This document shows positions 61,856-64,000 of a stretch of 64,000 bases of DNA, in pieces (within the stretch, counting starts at the first letter, position 1; the number at the start of each line of letters is the position of its first letter). The position numbers were made by a program, and so were the translations under genes. The notes beneath the pieces were generated by a model. The model saw only the letters and a list, made by a program, of their open reading frames with translations. It was not told the DNA's origin and ran no database searches. This DNA comes from Alphaproteobacteria bacterium. GTDB lineage: Bacteria; Pseudomonadota; Alphaproteobacteria; RF32; CAG-239. The stretch spans positions 1 through 64,000 of the forward strand of contig JAGBHO010000016.1 in NCBI GenBank assembly GCA_017935485.1. The letters run 5' to 3'.

Positions 61856-62128
61856 TTACTCCTTAATAATAGAATTTTTTAATATACCTAGCAGTTTATT
61901 TTGCCAATTTGACATCTGTTTTTCCTGATTTAATTTAAGATATAAGGTTAAAATAGATGCTATACTTGGATATTTGTTTTGGTAAACTAATGTTCCAAGG
62001 TAATTACTGCATTTATTTAAATATTTGCAGCTAAATTCACGAAAACTATTTATTTTTCCTTCTTTGATTAAATTATTTGCTACATCTATGACTAAATTAA
62101 GTTGGTTATTCATTGTTGATTTATTCAT
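61856..62128 (-). CDS. Hypothetical protein, 90 aa, paired with the ankyrin gene
   Basis: Helical and Asn/Leu/Lys-rich (NLVIDVANNLIKEGKINSF). AAGGAA precedes the ATG. Coupled with the ankyrin gene. Not recognised. Confidence 0.55.
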   Translation of the reverse strand: MNKSTMNNQLNLVIDVANNLIKEGKINSFREFSCKYLNKCSNYLGTLVYQNKYPSIASILTLYLKLNQEKQMSNWQNKLLGILKNSIIKE

Positions 62129-62835
62129 TTATTTCCTTATTTGTGATAAATGTATTTATCATATTCTTAAGCCAAAACTCACTACGTTTCGTTTTAGCTA
62201 GAAACTTCGCAATCACAGATTGCTTGTTTTATTTTTTTTAATTTATTTTTTTAGATTAATTAATGTATTTCAGTATTTTCGTTAGATTTGCTCTTTTTAC
62301 CCAACTTACGAGGGTAAAAAAATATAGCATTTTCGTTGAGTTTGCTTTCTTGTTTTGGTTATAGTAAATTTCTTTACAACTCATACACCGCCAATATGAG
62401 CCTTCCACCTGCTTTTTCGGTTGGCACATTGTAAAATCCAAACAAGAACTAAATTCTACAATGCCGAGGTTGTCAAGGAGCACAGACAGAGCCTCATTTT
62501 TCTAACTGACATCATCAGCCGTGTCCTATTTATATTCCGCCGACCGTCTTTGGAGGAGTTACTTTGCGGTGCTTACACCAATGGGCAAGTCTTCATAGGT
62601 TTTCAGTTTGTTCCCTGCTTGAGGGTGCTCATAAAAAAGCCTGTTTCCCCGTTTTTGTGGCACAGATTATGAAATCTGTGATTGGTATGTCATTTATTCT
62701 TATAGTATCATATTTGATTTTCTATATGCAAAATTATTCTGCTAAATTTATTTATTAAAAATGCCAGAAAAATTTTTATTTTTTCAAATCAGAATAACAC
62801 ACTGTTTTTACTTAATAAAAAAAATTTGCAGAAAT
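62129..62835. other. Non-coding region with a GC-richer patch
   Basis: Within AT-rich DNA, about 62380-62680 is GC-richer and holds the perfect hairpin CACAGATT/AATCTGTG (62661-62681). Short ORFs here have no ribosome site. It may be a remnant of another element. Confidence 0.5.
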
Positions 62836-62864
62836 TTGACTTTTAAAAACTTTTAATATATTAT
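62836..62864 (+). promoter_or_regulatory. Predicted promoter of the recombinase operon
   Basis: TTGACT, 17 nt, TATTAT; the leader to the 38-aa ORF is about 90 nt and contains GAGG-N9-CCTC. Confidence 0.6.
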
Positions 62865-62959
62865 CTCGTCATTCAATGAGGTGGTTTTATCCTCTAACCC
62901 TTAAATTACATATCCATAAAATAGCAATTATAGTTTCAACTTTCATTTGAAGGTGTGCT

Positions 62960-63076
62960 ATGGATTGCCTTAATTATCAAAATAAAAACTCAAAAAAAAT
63001 AACTGAAGTTGGGGATGATGTTTTCCAACTATTGTTGATATTATTAGAAATTGAAATGCATAAACAGGTAAATTAG
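62960..63076 (+). CDS. 38-aa ORF upstream of the large recombinase
   Basis: MDCLNYQNKNSKK... to QLLLILLEIEMHKQVN, ATG at 62960 after AAGGTG. Its TAG stop overlaps the ribosome site of the recombinase, so it could couple translation. Coding status is moderately supported. Confidence 0.5.
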   Translation: MDCLNYQNKNSKKITEVGDDVFQLLLILLEIEMHKQVN

Positions 63077-63086
63077 GAGAATGGAT

Positions 63087-64000
63087 ATGAAAGCTGTTGT
63101 TCTAGCTCGTGTATCCACCGAAATGCAAGAGGATGGATTCTCTTTAGATGCTCAACTGGATAGATTACGAAACTATTGCTCAATCAAAGGTCTGGAAATA
63201 GCAAAAGAATTTACTTTTGTGGAAAGTTCTTTCCACGGAAAAAGGACTAAATTTTATGAAGCAGTCAATTACATCAAACATCAGACCAAATTAACAGCTC
63301 TTGTAGTTGATACTGTTGATAGGCTTCAACGAACTTTTAATGAATTCCCAATGCTTTTAGAACTTGTGAAGAAAGGAAAACTTGCTCTTCATTTCTTCAA
63401 AGAAGGACTTGTGATTGATAAGAACTTTAAGAGTTCTGATTTGGCAATGTGGCAAATGCAAATTTTATCTGCAAATATGTTTGTTAATTCAACCAGAGAT
63501 AATGTAAGAAGGTCTGAGGAAAGAATGCTTAAAGAAGGTTTACTTCCCGGTCCTGCACCTATTGGTTATTTAAATGTGAGAGATGAAAAGGGAAAGAAAA
63601 CAATTATTATTGACCCTGAAAGAGGACCTATAATAAAAAAATTGTTTGAGGAATACTCAACTGGGCTATTCTCAATGGATGAATTGGTTAAAAAATCTAA
63701 GCAATGGGGATTAAAAAATCGTAAGAGTGGAAACCCAATGACAAAATCACAATTTGCAAGTGTTTTGCAAAATCCATTCTATTATGGTGTGATGTTTTAC
63801 AATAAAACTTTTTTTCCTCATATCTATGAGAAGCTTATTTCTAAAGAGCTTTTTGACAAATGCACAGAAATAAGAACAGGAAAATTCAAAAGAACTTCAA
63901 AACATACTAAAGAACCCTATATTTTTAGAGGATTAGTCCGTTGCAAATATTGTGGTTGCTTACTTTCTCCATACACTAAAAAAGGTAAGTATGTTTATTT
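63087..64000 (+). CDS. Large serine recombinase (partial, runs off the window)
   Basis: The ATG at 63087 has AGGAGA 7 nt upstream and is preferred to the ATG at 63081. The resolvase domain starts MKAVVLARVSTEMQEDGFS, with the catalytic Ser in ARVST. A recombinase domain (GPAPIGYLNVRDEKGKK, MTKSQFASVLQNPFYYG) and a zinc-ribbon start (CKYCGC) follow. This is the typical integrase or excisionase of integrative elements. 304 codons are visible. Confidence 0.93.
   Translation, partial: MKAVVLARVSTEMQEDGFSLDAQLDRLRNYCSIKGLEIAKEFTFVESSFHGKRTKFYEAVNYIKHQTKLTALVVDTVDRLQRTFNEFPMLLELVKKGKLALHFFKEGLVIDKNFKSSDLAMWQMQILSANMFVNSTRDNVRRSEERMLKEGLLPGPAPIGYLNVRDEKGKKTIIIDPERGPIIKKLFEEYSTGLFSMDELVKKSKQWGLKNRKSGNPMTKSQFASVLQNPFYYGVMFYNKTFFPHIYEKLISKELFDKCTEIRTGKFKRTSKHTKEPYIFRGLVRCKYCGCLLSPYTKKGKYVY

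Noticed and set aside
62256..62758. ORFs on both strands with a possible zinc-ribbon (WRCMSC)
   Set aside because: No ribosome site, no conserved partner Cys pair, and they overlap each other in a GC-richer remnant.

Overview
The window looks like a chromosome segment of an uncultured, probably gut-associated Gram-negative alphaproteobacterium. Evidence for this is LpxI rather than LpxH for lipid A, a ComEC without the C-terminal metallo-beta-lactamase domain, a LolD-LolC/E lipoprotein sorting pair and an AcrAB-type pump. The exact lineage is inference. Backbone genes have moderate GC. From about 48.5 kb to the right edge the sequence is clearly AT-richer.

Layout. 0-9.5 kb: the 3' end of a cysteine-rich protein gene with a likely frameshift, tig, tRNA-Leu, a TPR lipoprotein, prfC, a 48-cysteine secreted protein, a non-coding stretch of REP-like repeats, and comEC. 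9.5-12.7 kb: a small Cys-rich secreted protein and five small orphan genes, several with their own sigma70-like promoters and terminators. 12.7-19.4 kb: the lpxI-lpxB-acyltransferase operon, an APH-fold kinase, a 1.1-kb array of structured repeats, and lpxA. 19.5-31.4 kb: an orphan gene, rpmI-rplT-pheS-pheT, another orphan, an EF-hand protein, lolC/E-lolD, an LTA-synthase-like sulfatase and a coiled-coil membrane protein. 31.6-38.5 kb: two large paralogous surface lipoproteins around an outer-membrane barrel. 38.7-48.3 kb: an acrR-acrA-acrB operon with a visible operator, small genes, a PfkB kinase with a TrpF-like barrel, mutY, and a 65-aa protein.

48.5-64 kb is an integrative element or defence island. 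It holds an AbiL-like AAA ATPase plus RloB pair, a PD-(D/E)XK nuclease plus zinc-hook ATPase pair (Lamassu/ABC-3C-like), two small serine recombinases, a multi-gene restriction-modification locus (split methyltransferase plus a GIY-YIG/helicase/methylase-like protein), an ankyrin gene pair, and the start of a large serine recombinase that runs off the window.

Most unusual: (i) a hairpin family with compensatory base changes next to lpxA and acrB; (ii) a composite REP element whose core is inverted between two loci; (iii) bookend lipoproteins sharing N- and C-terminal domains with exchanged middles; (iv) orphan genes that combine sigma70-like promoters with SD-less AT-rich leaders; (v) the split restriction system.
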